Assembly (NCBI GenBank): GCA_947630365.1
Contig: CANRHI010000012.1
Coordinates: 1-33,982, forward strand
Direction: 5' to 3'
Source of the DNA: an uncultured Clostridia bacterium
GTDB taxonomy: Bacteria; Bacillota; Clostridia; Christensenellales; Borkfalkiaceae
DNA length: 33,982 bases
A program made the position numbers and the translations under genes. Below, piece by piece: positions 22,948 through 29,875 of the stretch. The notes under the pieces were generated by a model. The model searched no databases. It saw nothing but the letters and a program-made list of their open reading frames with translations, and was not told the origin of the DNA. The number at the start of each line of letters is the position of its first letter. Position 1 is the first letter of the stretch.

Positions 22948-23906
22948 GCCTGCACGCTCCCCAAGGCGTCCTCGATGCTGTCGAGCGGAATGAACGCCGC
23001 GCCGCTTTGGAGCGCGTTCTGGTAGCGCATGCCGCCCGTATCCCGCGCGATATACACGTTGCACTCGCCGGGGCGGGAGGTGTACCTTCCCCCGCCGTCG
23101 AAGATGGCCTTCACCAGCCGCACGGAGGTGGCGACTTCATCCTCGAGCTCCTTGGAAAAGCAGAATACCTTCCCCTCGAGGTTGCCGCCCTTCTTCCTGC
23201 GGTGCATGTTCTTGTTGACGAAGCGGTAAAATTCCTCGTGGGCGCGGTGATGGGCTTCGCGCTCGTTGTGGCGATCGTCGAGATACTTCTTGAGCCCGAC
23301 GGAGGTCGGCTGGGAAATGCGGTAATTCTCGATGCGCCCCGCGCGCATGCCGTATTTGAGGAGCAGCCCCTGCACATCCACGCCCTCGCGCTTGCACATC
23401 GCCTCGCATACGCGCATGGTGGCATACGCGTCGTCCACGGCGCGGTGGGGAGTGAATTCCACCCCGAGCTGCTCGGCAATGGCGCCCAGCCCGAGCTGCT
23501 GCCCGTAGGCGTTGGCGGTGTTCATCCAAAAGAATTGGGTGTCGTGCCAAAAGAAGCGGAAGGAAGGGAGCTTGTAGCGCTTGGTCTCGAGGTTCAAGTA
23601 ATTCACGTCGTTGAGGGTGGCGTGCCCGAGGACGATGTGCTCCTTGCTTTCGAGCAGCGTTTTAATGCGCTTGTATGCGGAGGGAAAGAGCGGATACTTC
23701 TTGAAATCCTCATACTCGTAGGGGAGCACCAGCCCCTCCTTTCCCTTGCGGTCGGTCAAATGAAATTTGCCCTTGGGGTTGAGAAGGATGTCCTCCCGCT
23801 CGAGGACGTTGAAATTCTCGTCGGTGAGGACATACCCAAAGGCACAAATTTTCGCGACGCTCTTAAAAACGCACGCGCATTCAATATCGAAAAAGACGTA
23901 CTGCAT
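22944..23906 (-). CDS. DEDDh 3'-5' exonuclease with C-terminal BRCT-like domain
   Basis: It is related to the DnaQ/PolC proofreading exonucleases, which remove nucleotides from 3' ends using two metal ions. The 320 residues carry Exo I DIE (D7, E9), Exo II GHATLND (D100), and Exo III HRAVDDA (H154, D159), the complete DEDDh set. After a basic hinge (NKNMHRRKKGGN), the last 75 residues read as a BRCT domain: LEGKVFCFSKEL, VKAIFDGGGRYTSRP, CNVYIARD, and a final helix. BRCT domains bind DNA ends or partner proteins, so a repair role is likely. ATG at 23906 shares one base with the serS stop (TGATG), indicating coupling. It is not the replicative epsilon subunit, which would lack BRCT. Confidence 0.87.
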   Translation of the reverse strand: MQYVFFDIECACVFKSVAKICAFGYVLTDENFNVLEREDILLNPKGKFHLTDRKGKEGLVLPYEYEDFKKYPLFPSAYKRIKTLLESKEHIVLGHATLNDVNYLNLETKRYKLPSFRFFWHDTQFFWMNTANAYGQQLGLGAIAEQLGVEFTPHRAVDDAYATMRVCEAMCKREGVDVQGLLLKYGMRAGRIENYRISQPTSVGLKKYLDDRHNEREAHHRAHEEFYRFVNKNMHRRKKGGNLEGKVFCFSKELEDEVATSVRLVKAIFDGGGRYTSRPGECNVYIARDTGGMRYQNALQSGAAFIPLDSIEDALGSVQA

Positions 23907-25195
23907 CAGTTCTTTTTAGGGGCGATCTCGCTCTTTCCGCCCATGTAGGGGCGAAGGACGGGCGGGATATACACGCTTCCGTCCGCGCGCAGGTGATTCT
24001 CGAGGAAGGCGATGAGCATGCGCGGCGGCGCGACGACGGTGTTGTTGAGGGTGTGGGCGAACGCGCTGCCCTTCTCCGTCTTATAGCGAATGCCGAGCCT
24101 CCTCGCCTGCGCGTCTGTGAGGTTGGAACAGCTTCCCACCTCGAAGTACTTCTGCTGGCGGGGAGACCACGCCTCCACGTCGCAACTGCGGTATTTGAGG
24201 TCTGCAAGGTCCCCCGAGCAGCACTCGAGCTGGCGGACGGGGATCTCCATGGAGACGAACAGCTCCACGGTGTAATTCCACATCTTTTCATACCACGCTT
24301 CGCTCTCTTCGGGCTTGCAGATGACGATCATCTCCTGCTTCTCGAATTGGTGAATGCGGTAGATGCCCCGCTCCTCGATGCCGTGCGCGCCCTTCTCCTT
24401 GCGGAAGCAGGGGGAATAGCTCGTGAGCGTGAGGGGGAGCTGCTTTTCGTCGAGGGTCTGCCCCATGAATCTCCCGATCATGGAGTGCTCGGAGGTGCCG
24501 ATGAGGTACAGGTCCTCCCCCTCGATCTTATACATCATGCCGTCCATTTCCTCGAAGCTCATCACGCCCGAGACGACGGAAGAGCGGATCATGTAGGGCG
24601 GGATGACGTAGGTAAAGCCCTTTTCGATCATGAAGTCGCGGGCGTAGGTGAGAACGGCGGAGTGCAGCCGCGCAATGTCTCCCGTGAGATAGTAGAAGCC
24701 CTGACCGCTTGTCCGCCTCGCGCTGTCGATATCGATGCCGCCGAGCTTTTCCAAAATGTCCAAATGATAGGGCACTTCGAAGTCGGGGGTCTTGGGCTCC
24801 AAAAAGCGCTTGCGCTCGACGTTTTCCGTATCGTCCTTCCCGATGGGGGTATCCTTGGAGATGATGTTGGGAATGCGCATCATCACGGCCTTGAGCTGCT
24901 CCGCGACCTCGGCGGACTCCGCCTCGATCTCCTCGAGCCGCTTGGCGTTGGCGGCGACCTGCGCCTTCACCTCTTCCGCCTCCGCCTGCTTCTTCTCGCG
25001 CATCAACAGCCCGATTTGTTTGGAGAGGGCGTTGCGGGAAGCGCGGAGGGTGTCCCCTTCCGTCTGAAGGGCGCGGCGGCGTTCGTCGAGGGCGAGGGCT
25101 TCGTCCACGAGCGGCAGCTTGCGGTCTTGAAATTTTTTGCGAATGTTTTCGCGCACGAGCTCGGGCTCGCTGCGAAGGAGTGCGATATCGATCAT
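23906..25195 (-). CDS. serS: Serine--tRNA ligase
   Basis: This class II enzyme charges tRNA-Ser and tRNA-Sec. The 429 residues hold the N-terminal long coiled-coil arm (about 1-110, rich in Glu/Arg/Lys), then YYLTGDIARLHSAV, the TSEHSMIGRFMG segment, motif 2 (SPCFRKEKGAHGIEERGIYR), HQFEKQEM, and motif 3 near the end (NNTVVAPPRMLIAFLENH). ATG at 25195 follows GAGGTG and gives the standard start IDIALLRSEPE; the longer frame begins in the promoter. No T-box is visible in its short leader, unlike pheST. It is the first gene of a four-gene operon. Confidence 0.97.
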   Translation of the reverse strand: MIDIALLRSEPELVRENIRKKFQDRKLPLVDEALALDERRRALQTEGDTLRASRNALSKQIGLLMREKKQAEAEEVKAQVAANAKRLEEIEAESAEVAEQLKAVMMRIPNIISKDTPIGKDDTENVERKRFLEPKTPDFEVPYHLDILEKLGGIDIDSARRTSGQGFYYLTGDIARLHSAVLTYARDFMIEKGFTYVIPPYMIRSSVVSGVMSFEEMDGMMYKIEGEDLYLIGTSEHSMIGRFMGQTLDEKQLPLTLTSYSPCFRKEKGAHGIEERGIYRIHQFEKQEMIVICKPEESEAWYEKMWNYTVELFVSMEIPVRQLECCSGDLADLKYRSCDVEAWSPRQQKYFEVGSCSNLTDAQARRLGIRYKTEKGSAFAHTLNNTVVAPPRMLIAFLENHLRADGSVYIPPVLRPYMGGKSEIAPKKN

Positions 25196-25219
25196 GCTTT
25201 CACCTCTATTTGTACCTCC

Positions 25220-25248
25220 ATTATACAACGAATGCGCCGAAAACGCAA
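25220..25248 (-). promoter_or_regulatory. Promoter of the serS operon
   Basis: Minus-strand TTGCGT (25248-25243) and a perfect TATAAT (25225-25220) are 17 bases apart, leaving a leader of about 18-20 bases. Confidence 0.8.
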
Positions 25249-25307
25249 CGCCTTTCGGGGGATTTCTTGATAAACTCTACGCAAGCGCCGCCGTTTCTTT
25301 CAAAGGA

Positions 25308-25517
25308 TCATTCGAAACCGAATAAGTCGTTGGGCGAAATATCCAGCCGCTTGCACAGAAACACGATCTTTTCGTAGTCGAGCTGGACCTTGCCCGTTTC
25401 GTACTCGCTGTAATCGGACTGATATTTGTGCAATTCCGCCGCGATCTGCGCCTGCGTAAGCCCCTTTGCCTGCCGCGCCGCCTTCAAATTTTCCCCTACC
25501 AATTTTGCGATTCCCAT
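25308..25517 (-). CDS. Small XRE family transcriptional regulator
   Basis: The 69-residue protein is essentially one lambda-repressor-type helix-turn-helix: LVGENLKAARQAKGLTQAQIAAELH, then YQSDYSEYETGKVQLDYEKI and the terminal LCKRLDISPNDLFGFE. Proteins like this repress by binding paired inverted repeats near promoters. ATG at 25517 has no recognisable ribosome binding site and lies only six bases after a TATACT that could be its -10, so the mRNA may be leaderless. Two matching palindromes (25526-25544 and 25557-25575) lie directly upstream and are its probable operators. No toxin or phage partner is adjacent. Confidence 0.9.
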   Translation of the reverse strand: MGIAKLVGENLKAARQAKGLTQAQIAAELHKYQSDYSEYETGKVQLDYEKIVFLCKRLDISPNDLFGFE

Positions 25518-25525
25518 GAAAAAAG

Positions 25526-25544
25526 TATAGGAAAAAATCCAATA
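25526..25544. promoter_or_regulatory. Probable XRE operator 1
   Basis: TATAGGA, five-A spacer, TCCAATA: one mismatch from the second palindrome. It overlaps the possible -10 of the XRE gene, fitting autorepression. Its centre is 31 bases, about three helical turns, from operator 2. Confidence 0.65.
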
Positions 25545-25550
25545 AATATC

Positions 25551-25579
25551 TTGACATATAGGAATTTATCCTATATAAT
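25551..25579 (+). promoter_or_regulatory. Consensus promoter reading rightward, with XRE operator 2 in its spacer
   Basis: TTGACA (25551-25556) and TATAAT (25574-25579) match consensus perfectly with a 17-base gap. The gap is filled by the palindrome TATAGGA-N5-TCCTATA (25557-25575; extended by one A-T pair). A bound repressor would block the polymerase. No gene follows in this direction for about 690 bases. Confidence 0.8.
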
Positions 25580-26217
25580 TTCCTTCGATCAGCCGCTAAA
25601 TTCGACGAAAAATGTGCAACACCCCTTCCTTCACTCGCTTTCGCTCGTGACACCCACTGCACAAGGCATGCCCTACGGGTGCCCTCAAGGGGTGGGCGCC
25701 AAGGCGTGCACCTGCCCCTATTTATGGGGGCGGGTGGCGAGCGTAGCGAGACAGGTGGGGGCAAAATTCCCACCGCTCACTCGGGGCAACCCCCACCACC
25801 CGCTTACGCGGGAGCCGCCCCCATAAATAGGGGCAGCTCTATCTTATCCCCCTCCCCGCGCGCGGGGAGGCACCCGTAGGGCGTGCCTTGGCTGGGATAC
25901 AGGGGGAGGGGTGGGTGGCGCGGAGCAGAATGACGCGTTGCCTCGCGGGAGGGGGAACCCCCTCATACCGAGCCCCGCAAGGGGCGAGTGTATCTTCTAC
26001 TCCGTGGTACAACACGCAAGAAGATTCTCTCACTTCGCTTGCGCTCCGTTCGGAATGAGGAGAACCTCCCCCTGTGTCCCCCTCCTTAAAAAGGAAGGGG
26101 ATTCTTTTCCACAATTTATCCCCCTCCCCTTTGGGGTGGGGGACGCAGGGGGAGGGGCATCTTATTCCACGGAGGGCGGGTTCTTCTCAAAAAATCCGAA
26201 AAGCGGGGGCGGAGGCT
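25580..26217. repeat. 638-bp mosaic of dispersed repeats with no supported gene
   Basis: In order: a CACCCCTTCC..CTCGTGACACCCA block shared with about 19850-19900; the roughly 108-bp block (25695-25802) that is inverted at about 7-115; GGGAGCCGCCCCCATAAATA; GACGCAGG-type blocks; a solo ATGACGCG end (25930-25937); a CTCACTTCGCTTGCGCTCCG element (about 26025-26062); and a CCCTCCTTAAAAAGGAAGGGG unit (about 26078-26102). The longest start-to-stop frames are repeat translations. The first ATG after the rightward promoter (about 25610) encodes only 12 codons. Confidence 0.75.
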
Positions 26218-26246
26218 TTGACATTTTGTCATACAAGGTGTATAAT
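26218..26246 (+). promoter_or_regulatory. Consensus promoter of the P-type ATPase gene
   Basis: TTGACA (26218-26223) and TATAAT (26241-26246) are both perfect and 17 bases apart. Transcription should begin near 26253. Confidence 0.88.
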
Positions 26247-26269
26247 GGGAACAAGTAAGGAGGCTTGCT

Positions 26270-28879
26270 TTGAAAACCGACCCCAACAAACCGACAGAGC
26301 CGCAAGCGGAGGTCGAGGCGCCCGAGCCCATTCTCGAGGACGCGACCCCTTCTGCGGGCAAGAAGAGCTTTTCCACGCGCGTGCTCGAAGAAGGCGGCGT
26401 GCAGCAGGCGGAGCAACCCTCGCGCAAGGCGCTCATGAAGCAATTCCGCCGTGCCAAGGAGATTCCCGCCGAGCCCGAAACGCGCTATACGCCCGCGCTC
26501 GATCAGGGGCTCACGCAAGAGCAGGTCGAGGACCGCTTCTCGCACTTCTTTTTCAACGACGTCAACAAAAAGTATTCCAAATCCTACGTCAGCATTTTCG
26601 TGGGAAATATCTGCACGTTCTTCAATCTCCTCTGCCTCATCGTGGCGGTCGCGCTCATCTATGCGGGGGCGGACATCACGCAATTCCTCTTTGTGGGAAT
26701 TTTCGCCGTCAACCTCGCCATCGGCATCATTCAGGAGATCCTCGCGAAGAAGCAGATCGACAAGCTCTCCGTGCTCGTCTCGGCGACCTCCAAAGTGGTG
26801 CGCGGCGGGGTGAAGCTCGAGATCCCCATCACGGAGATCGTCATCGACGACGTGCTCGTGCTCGAAGCGGGGCAGCAGGTGCCCGCCGACTGCATTTTGG
26901 CGGACGGCATCGCGGAGGTGAACGAATCCCTCTTGACGGGAGAATCCGTCCCCGTCAAAAAGCAGATCGGGGATGTGCTGTATGCGGGCTCGTTCATTGC
27001 GAGCGGTTCCTGCCGCGTGCGGGCGGACAAGGTGGGGAAAAACACCTACCTAAATTCCCTCACCTCCAAGGCGAAGAAGTACAAAAAGCCGCGTTCGGAG
27101 ATCATGAATTCCATTCAGCTCTTCATCCGCGTCATCGGCGTGCTCATCGTCATCATCTCCACCATCACCATGCTCATCAACTGGCGGGTGACGGGCGGGA
27201 ACGTCTCCGAATCCATCATGGCGACGGGCGCGGTCATCGTGGGAATGATCCCCTCGGGGCTGCTGCTCCTCACCTCCATCGCGATGGCGATCGGCGTGCG
27301 GCGGCTCGGGAAACAGCACACCCTCGTGCAAGACCTCTATTCCCTCGAAATGCTCGCCCGCGTCAACGTTCTCTGCCTCGACAAGACGGGCACCATTACC
27401 GACGGAAGGATGACGGTGAACGACTGCATGATCCTCGCCAACTACACCGATTACTCGTTGGAGGACATCATGGGAAGCATGCTCGCCGCCATCGACGACA
27501 ACAATCAGACTTCCATCGCCCTCTTCAACCGCTTCGGGCACTCGAGCGCCCTCTCGGCGACGGCGGTCATCCCCTTCTCCTCCAAGAGAAAGCTCTCCGC
27601 GGCGTCCTTCGGGGAGACGGGCACATTCGTCATGGGCGCGCCCGAATTTGTGCTCCGCCCCATGCCGCCGAAGGTCGATAAGATCGTCAAGCAATACGCC
27701 CAGTCGGGACTGCGCGTCTTGGTGCTCGCTTACTCCCCCAACCAAATCGTGGGCGAACGCCTTCCCTCCATCCTTCGACCCATGGCGATCATCACCCTTG
27801 CCGACAATATCCGCTCGGACGCCGTGGACACCATCAAGTGGTTCCGCGACAACGACGTGGAGATCAAGATCATTTCGGGCGATAACCCCGTTACCGTCTC
27901 CGAAGTCGCCCGCCGCGTGGGCGTGAAGAGCGCGGGAAAGTACATCTCGCTCGACGGGCTCACCGCCCCCGAGGTCGAAAGCGTCGCCAACCAGTATACC
28001 GTGTTCGGGCGGGTCACCCCCGAGCAGAAGGCCATTCTCGTGCGCGCCATTAAAAAGCAGGGAAACACCGTCGCCATGACGGGCGACGGCGTGAATGACA
28101 TCCTTGCCCTCAAGGAAGCCGACTGCGCCATCTCGGTGGCTTCGGGAAGCGAAGCGGCGCGCAACGTCTCCCACCTCGTCCTCACCGACAACAACTTCCT
28201 CACCCTCCCCTCCGTCGTGTACGAAGGGCGCCGGGTCATCAACAACATCAAGGCGAGCGCTTCGCTCTATGTGATGAAAACGCTGTTCATCACCCTCCTT
28301 GCCATCATTTGCGCCTGCCTCAAGTCGCCGTACTTCTTCCGCACCAACAACATGCTCCTCTTCGAGGTGCTCGTCGCGGCGCTGCCTTCCACCATCGTCA
28401 CCATCTTCCAGCCCAATACGGCGCGCGTGAAGGGGAAATTTATCCCGTTCGTTCTATCGCGAAGTATCCCCGGGGCGCTCACGCTCATTCTGTGCGTGTT
28501 TGCCGTGTATATCGGGGTGTACTTCTTGCCCGAAGAATTCGGGCCGCTTTCCACCATCCCCGAAGGGCAGACGGTCTCGCTCATCAACCCCATGCTCATG
28601 CTTGCGGTGAGCTTCGGCGGGCTCGTGATGCTGTATCGAATTTTGCAGCCCATGAATCTTCTGCGCCTCGCCGTGTACGCCTTCTCCGTGGGGATGACCT
28701 TCCTCGTCCTCCTCGTGCCCGTCCTCGGGAATTTGGTCTACACGGGGTGGGAGAACGTGCACCTCAACCTCACGCAGATCCTGTTCCTCATCTGCATCGT
28801 GCTCGCGGCGTTCCCCGTTTCGGGCGCCCTCGTGAAGATCGGCGACCTCATGAATCCCTCCGAGCCCGCCAAAAAATAA
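26270..28879 (+). CDS. Cation-transporting P-type ATPase, CtpE/Exp7-like
   Basis: P-type ATPases pump cations through a phosphoaspartate intermediate. The 869 residues have an acidic N-terminal extension (about 90), actuator-domain LLTGESVPVK, phosphorylation site LDKTGTITDG, hinge MTGDGVNDILALKEADCAIS, and about ten membrane helices. The M4 motif reads VGMIPSGLLLLTSIAMAIG. The PSGL/PEGL form and the short QEILAKKQIDKLSVL linker resemble mycobacterial CtpE (calcium uptake) and pneumococcal Exp7 rather than PacL calcium pumps or heavy-metal pumps, which would show CPC. There is no N-terminal metal-binding CxxC. The start is TTG at 26270 behind AAGGAGG (26257-26263). It is transcribed alone. 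The ion, possibly Ca2+, is inference. Confidence 0.92.
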   Translation: MKTDPNKPTEPQAEVEAPEPILEDATPSAGKKSFSTRVLEEGGVQQAEQPSRKALMKQFRRAKEIPAEPETRYTPALDQGLTQEQVEDRFSHFFFNDVNKKYSKSYVSIFVGNICTFFNLLCLIVAVALIYAGADITQFLFVGIFAVNLAIGIIQEILAKKQIDKLSVLVSATSKVVRGGVKLEIPITEIVIDDVLVLEAGQQVPADCILADGIAEVNESLLTGESVPVKKQIGDVLYAGSFIASGSCRVRADKVGKNTYLNSLTSKAKKYKKPRSEIMNSIQLFIRVIGVLIVIISTITMLINWRVTGGNVSESIMATGAVIVGMIPSGLLLLTSIAMAIGVRRLGKQHTLVQDLYSLEMLARVNVLCLDKTGTITDGRMTVNDCMILANYTDYSLEDIMGSMLAAIDDNNQTSIALFNRFGHSSALSATAVIPFSSKRKLSAASFGETGTFVMGAPEFVLRPMPPKVDKIVKQYAQSGLRVLVLAYSPNQIVGERLPSILRPMAIITLADNIRSDAVDTIKWFRDNDVEIKIISGDNPVTVSEVARRVGVKSAGKYISLDGLTAPEVESVANQYTVFGRVTPEQKAILVRAIKKQGNTVAMTGDGVNDILALKEADCAISVASGSEAARNVSHLVLTDNNFLTLPSVVYEGRRVINNIKASASLYVMKTLFITLLAIICACLKSPYFFRTNNMLLFEVLVAALPSTIVTIFQPNTARVKGKFIPFVLSRSIPGALTLILCVFAVYIGVYFLPEEFGPLSTIPEGQTVSLINPMLMLAVSFGGLVMLYRILQPMNLLRLAVYAFSVGMTFLVLLVPVLGNLVYTGWENVHLNLTQILFLICIVLAAFPVSGALVKIGDLMNPSEPAKK

Positions 28880-28916
28880 CGCCCCGTCCTACCGACGAAA
28901 GCGTTTTTCAAGCGAA

Positions 28917-28959
28917 CCGTCCTCGCGCCTCCTTTTTCCAAAAGGAGGCGCGAGGACGG
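28917..28959 (+). other. Perfect 20-bp hairpin downstream of the ATPase gene
   Basis: Bases 28917-28936 and 28940-28959 are exact reverse complements around a three-base loop TCC. No U-tract follows, so it is not a standard terminator. The right arm contains AAAAGGAGG and the left arm CCTCCTTTT, which resemble a ribosome binding site and its anti-sequence. Confidence 0.85.
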
Positions 28960-28979
28960 GCATCGATAGGGATTTTACG

Positions 28980-29007
28980 AGCAACGGGGAAAACCCGTTG
29001 CTTTTTT
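28980..29007 (+). terminator. Rho-independent terminator separating the ATPase from the AT-rich cassette
   Basis: GCAACGGG (28981-28988) pairs with CCCGTTGC (28994-29001) around GAAAA, followed by six T (29002-29007). Confidence 0.9.
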
Positions 29008-29052
29008 CGAAAAAAATTTGGCATAGTATGAGCCTCTCGCAAAAACCTGCGG

Positions 29053-29058
29053 TATAAT
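29053..29058 (+). promoter_or_regulatory. Candidate -10 element of the AT-rich cassette
   Basis: A perfect TATAAT lies 52 bases before the first start codon. No convincing -35 stands 16-18 bases upstream, so the promoter may be weak or activator-dependent. Confidence 0.45.
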
Positions 29059-29110
29059 GAAATCAAGAATACGGCGCGCGTATTTGAATTTCGAAAACAA
29101 AGGAGATTTT

Positions 29111-29398
29111 ATGGGAGGCGGAGGAGCAACAAGCGGCGGAACGTATGTGAGAGTCGATGGCAATCGACTGGATAAAAAAGGGAAGCCAAATTCAAGATAC
29201 GATTTATATGTAGGCGGAAAAAAGAAACAGAGCAGGTGGTACGATTACGAGGGAAAAGCGCTTCGCAATCGTGACTATTTTCATCAAAATCCCAAGGGCG
29301 ATATCCCCTTCCCGCACGACCATCCGTGGGATTGGAGTAGCGGAAAAGGGGAGCGTTATGAAGGGCATGATATCCCGCCCGACCCAAATTTTCATTGA
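29111..29398 (+). CDS. Small protein resembling C-terminal domains of polymorphic toxins or phage head proteins
   Basis: I cannot name a family with certainty. The 95-residue product has a Gly-rich start (MGGGGATSGGTYV) and then a compact conserved-looking core: RLDKKGKPNSRYDLYV, KQSRWYDYEGKALRNRDYFH, PFPHDHPWDW and a C-terminal IPPDPNFH. The R-W-Y-D..G.A..DRDY.H..(P)H.H.W pattern resembles, as I remember them, C-terminal tails of Firmicutes polymorphic toxins and phage minor head proteins; the histidines and acidic residues could form a nuclease-like site. ATG at 29111 follows AAAGGAG (29099-29105); an in-frame ATG at 29057 lacks such a site and overlaps the -10. It has no signal peptide or membrane segment. 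It is the first gene of the cassette. Local GC is about 45%, well below the surroundings. Confidence 0.72.
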   Translation: MGGGGATSGGTYVRVDGNRLDKKGKPNSRYDLYVGGKKKQSRWYDYEGKALRNRDYFHQNPKGDIPFPHDHPWDWSSGKGERYEGHDIPPDPNFH

Positions 29399-29410
29399 GA
29401 GAGGAAAATT

Positions 29411-29866
29411 ATGAGCAAGAAAAACCCATATAAAAAAGATATTCCGGGCATCTGCACCGTCTGCGGAAAGATCGCCTTTTTCGATGAATTCGGAAATGGG
29501 AAATGTCCGCATTGCGGTTGGGAAATGGAGCAAGACGAGGAGGAAATGGGGAGAGTGCAGGGGATCAGCTATCCCATGCTCGTTCCCGTCTGGCGGGCAA
29601 GAGAGCAGTACAAGCAAGGAAAACCATTCAAGGCGACGTTTGAAGATTTCGTCAACGGGCTGTATTTTTACAGCGAGATGTCTTTCGTTTACAAAGGAAT
29701 TTTGTATGGCGTCATGTTTACGCAAGGAAAAATTTGCATCGGGCACGACGGAGAATATCAATTGTACGATACCCGCGAAGAATTTACGGAAAAAGCAAAC
29801 ATTGACGGACGACTCTTGAAGGACATCTGGGACGAAATCGAAAATCCAAGCTATATGTTCGATTAA
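29411..29866 (+). CDS. Zinc-ribbon protein, possible immunity partner
   Basis: The function is unknown. The 151 residues begin with a zinc ribbon, CTVCGK and CPHCGWEME (cysteines near 15, 18, 32 and 35), followed by an acidic QDEEEMGRVQG and a globular region (SYPMLVPVWRAREQYKQG, FVNGLYFYSEMSFVYKGILYGVMF). The layout of a cysteine-rich head with a CGWE motif and then an N-ARE-Y-like helix recalls the small CPCC-type proteins found beside polymorphic toxins, but the first pair is not CPCC. It starts 12 bases after the previous gene behind GAGAGGA and 9 bases before the next, so all three are co-transcribed. AT-rich like its neighbours. Confidence 0.75.
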   Translation: MSKKNPYKKDIPGICTVCGKIAFFDEFGNGKCPHCGWEMEQDEEEMGRVQGISYPMLVPVWRAREQYKQGKPFKATFEDFVNGLYFYSEMSFVYKGILYGVMFTQGKICIGHDGEYQLYDTREEFTEKANIDGRLLKDIWDEIENPSYMFD

Positions 29867-29875
29867 AGGAGAGAT

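Noticed and set aside
25196-25300. T-box or other riboswitch before serS
   Set aside because: No AGGTGGTACC-like motif or terminator-antiterminator pair; the promoter leaves only about 20 bases of leader.
25300-25773. 157-codon minus-strand frame over the XRE gene and repeats
   Set aside because: It starts in repeat DNA and reads the regulator gene in the wrong frame; the 69-residue helix-turn-helix frame explains the sequence.
25428-25826. Plus-strand frame behind the orphan promoter
   Set aside because: It begins upstream of that promoter and its sequence is repeat translation; no ribosome binding site is present.
28880-29056. Attachment site flanking the AT-rich cassette
   Set aside because: I found no direct repeat shared between the two ends, no tRNA gene and no integrase.
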